Positions 42,747-42,765 of a stretch of 42,765 bases of DNA are shown here, in pieces. Each line of letters starts with the position of its first letter. Positions within the stretch are counted from its first letter, which is position 1. The notes beneath the pieces are model-generated. The model was not told the origin of the DNA. It worked only from the letters and a program-made list of their open reading frames with translations, and did not search any database. Source of the DNA: Natronohydrobacter sp. (GTDB lineage Bacteria; Pseudomonadota; Alphaproteobacteria; Rhodobacterales; Rhodobacteraceae); NCBI GenBank assembly GCA_007125005.1, contig SLDY01000039.1, positions 1 through 42,765 of the forward strand, in the 5' to 3' direction. Both the position numbers and the translations under genes were made by a program.

Positions 42747-42765
42747 GCGGCAGGCGCGCCCTGCC

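Noticed and set aside
1-42765. CRISPR array, prophage or insertion sequence
   Set aside because: No regularly spaced repeats, transposase, integrase or phage structural genes were found on either strand.

Overview
The window looks like chromosomal DNA from an alphaproteobacterium of the order Rhodobacterales. It has fairly high GC, dense gene packing and many ATGA/TGATG start-stop overlaps. Several lineage-typical blocks are present: tsaD divergent from hemD-mic60-hemY, lptC-lptA-lptB-hpf-ptsN, ccmI-ruvX, sarcosine oxidase soxB, and a CO-dehydrogenase-like coxS-coxL-coxM operon with XdhC. Genus assignment is not possible from sequence reading alone. I see no insertion sequence, prophage, CRISPR array or origin.

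Layout. 1-4000: the C-terminal tail of SSB, tRNA-Gly(CCC), a class I fructose-bisphosphate aldolase, and two head-to-head MltB-type lytic transglycosylase lipoproteins. 4000-9620: an unexplained 680-base gap, O-acetylhomoserine sulfhydrylase (metY), a 956-residue single-pass membrane protein whose two ends resemble type IV pilus/type II secretion assembly modules, and yciB. 9620-16225: a GST, then a minus-strand operon xdhC > molybdopterin-binding protein > coxS > coxL > coxM, encoding a form II CO-dehydrogenase-like molybdenum hydroxylase and maturation helpers. 16685-18872: glycerophosphodiester phosphodiesterase, a TrhA/hemolysin III membrane protein and an RNase D-like exonuclease.

18881-22066: the LPS-export genes lptC, lptA and lptB, followed by the long ribosome hibernation factor and PtsN. 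22067-26184: a tight three-gene minus-strand operon (GT2 glycosyltransferase, GT14-type glycosyltransferase, double-module sulfotransferase) that probably builds or decorates a sulfated surface glycan. 26370-26445: tRNA-Thr(CGT), flanked by a perfect 10-bp inverted repeat. 26627-30704: hemY, mic60 and hemD on the minus strand. 30801-33576: tsaD, gpsA, a YciI protein and an EVE-domain protein, translationally coupled or closely spaced. 33635-38740: a complete peptide/nickel-type ABC importer operon (binding protein, two permeases, fused double ATPase), with a palindromic operator candidate upstream and a GC-rich hairpin after the first gene. 38917-40990: a DUF1289 protein, RuvX and CcmI. 41207 to the end: sarcosine oxidase beta subunit and a small predicted membrane protein.

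Most of the window is core metabolism and envelope biology. The least explained pieces are the 956-residue PilM/PilP-like fusion, the sulfated-glycan operon with its tandem sulfotransferase, the form II hydroxylase operon, and the leader/trailer pairing around tRNA-Thr.
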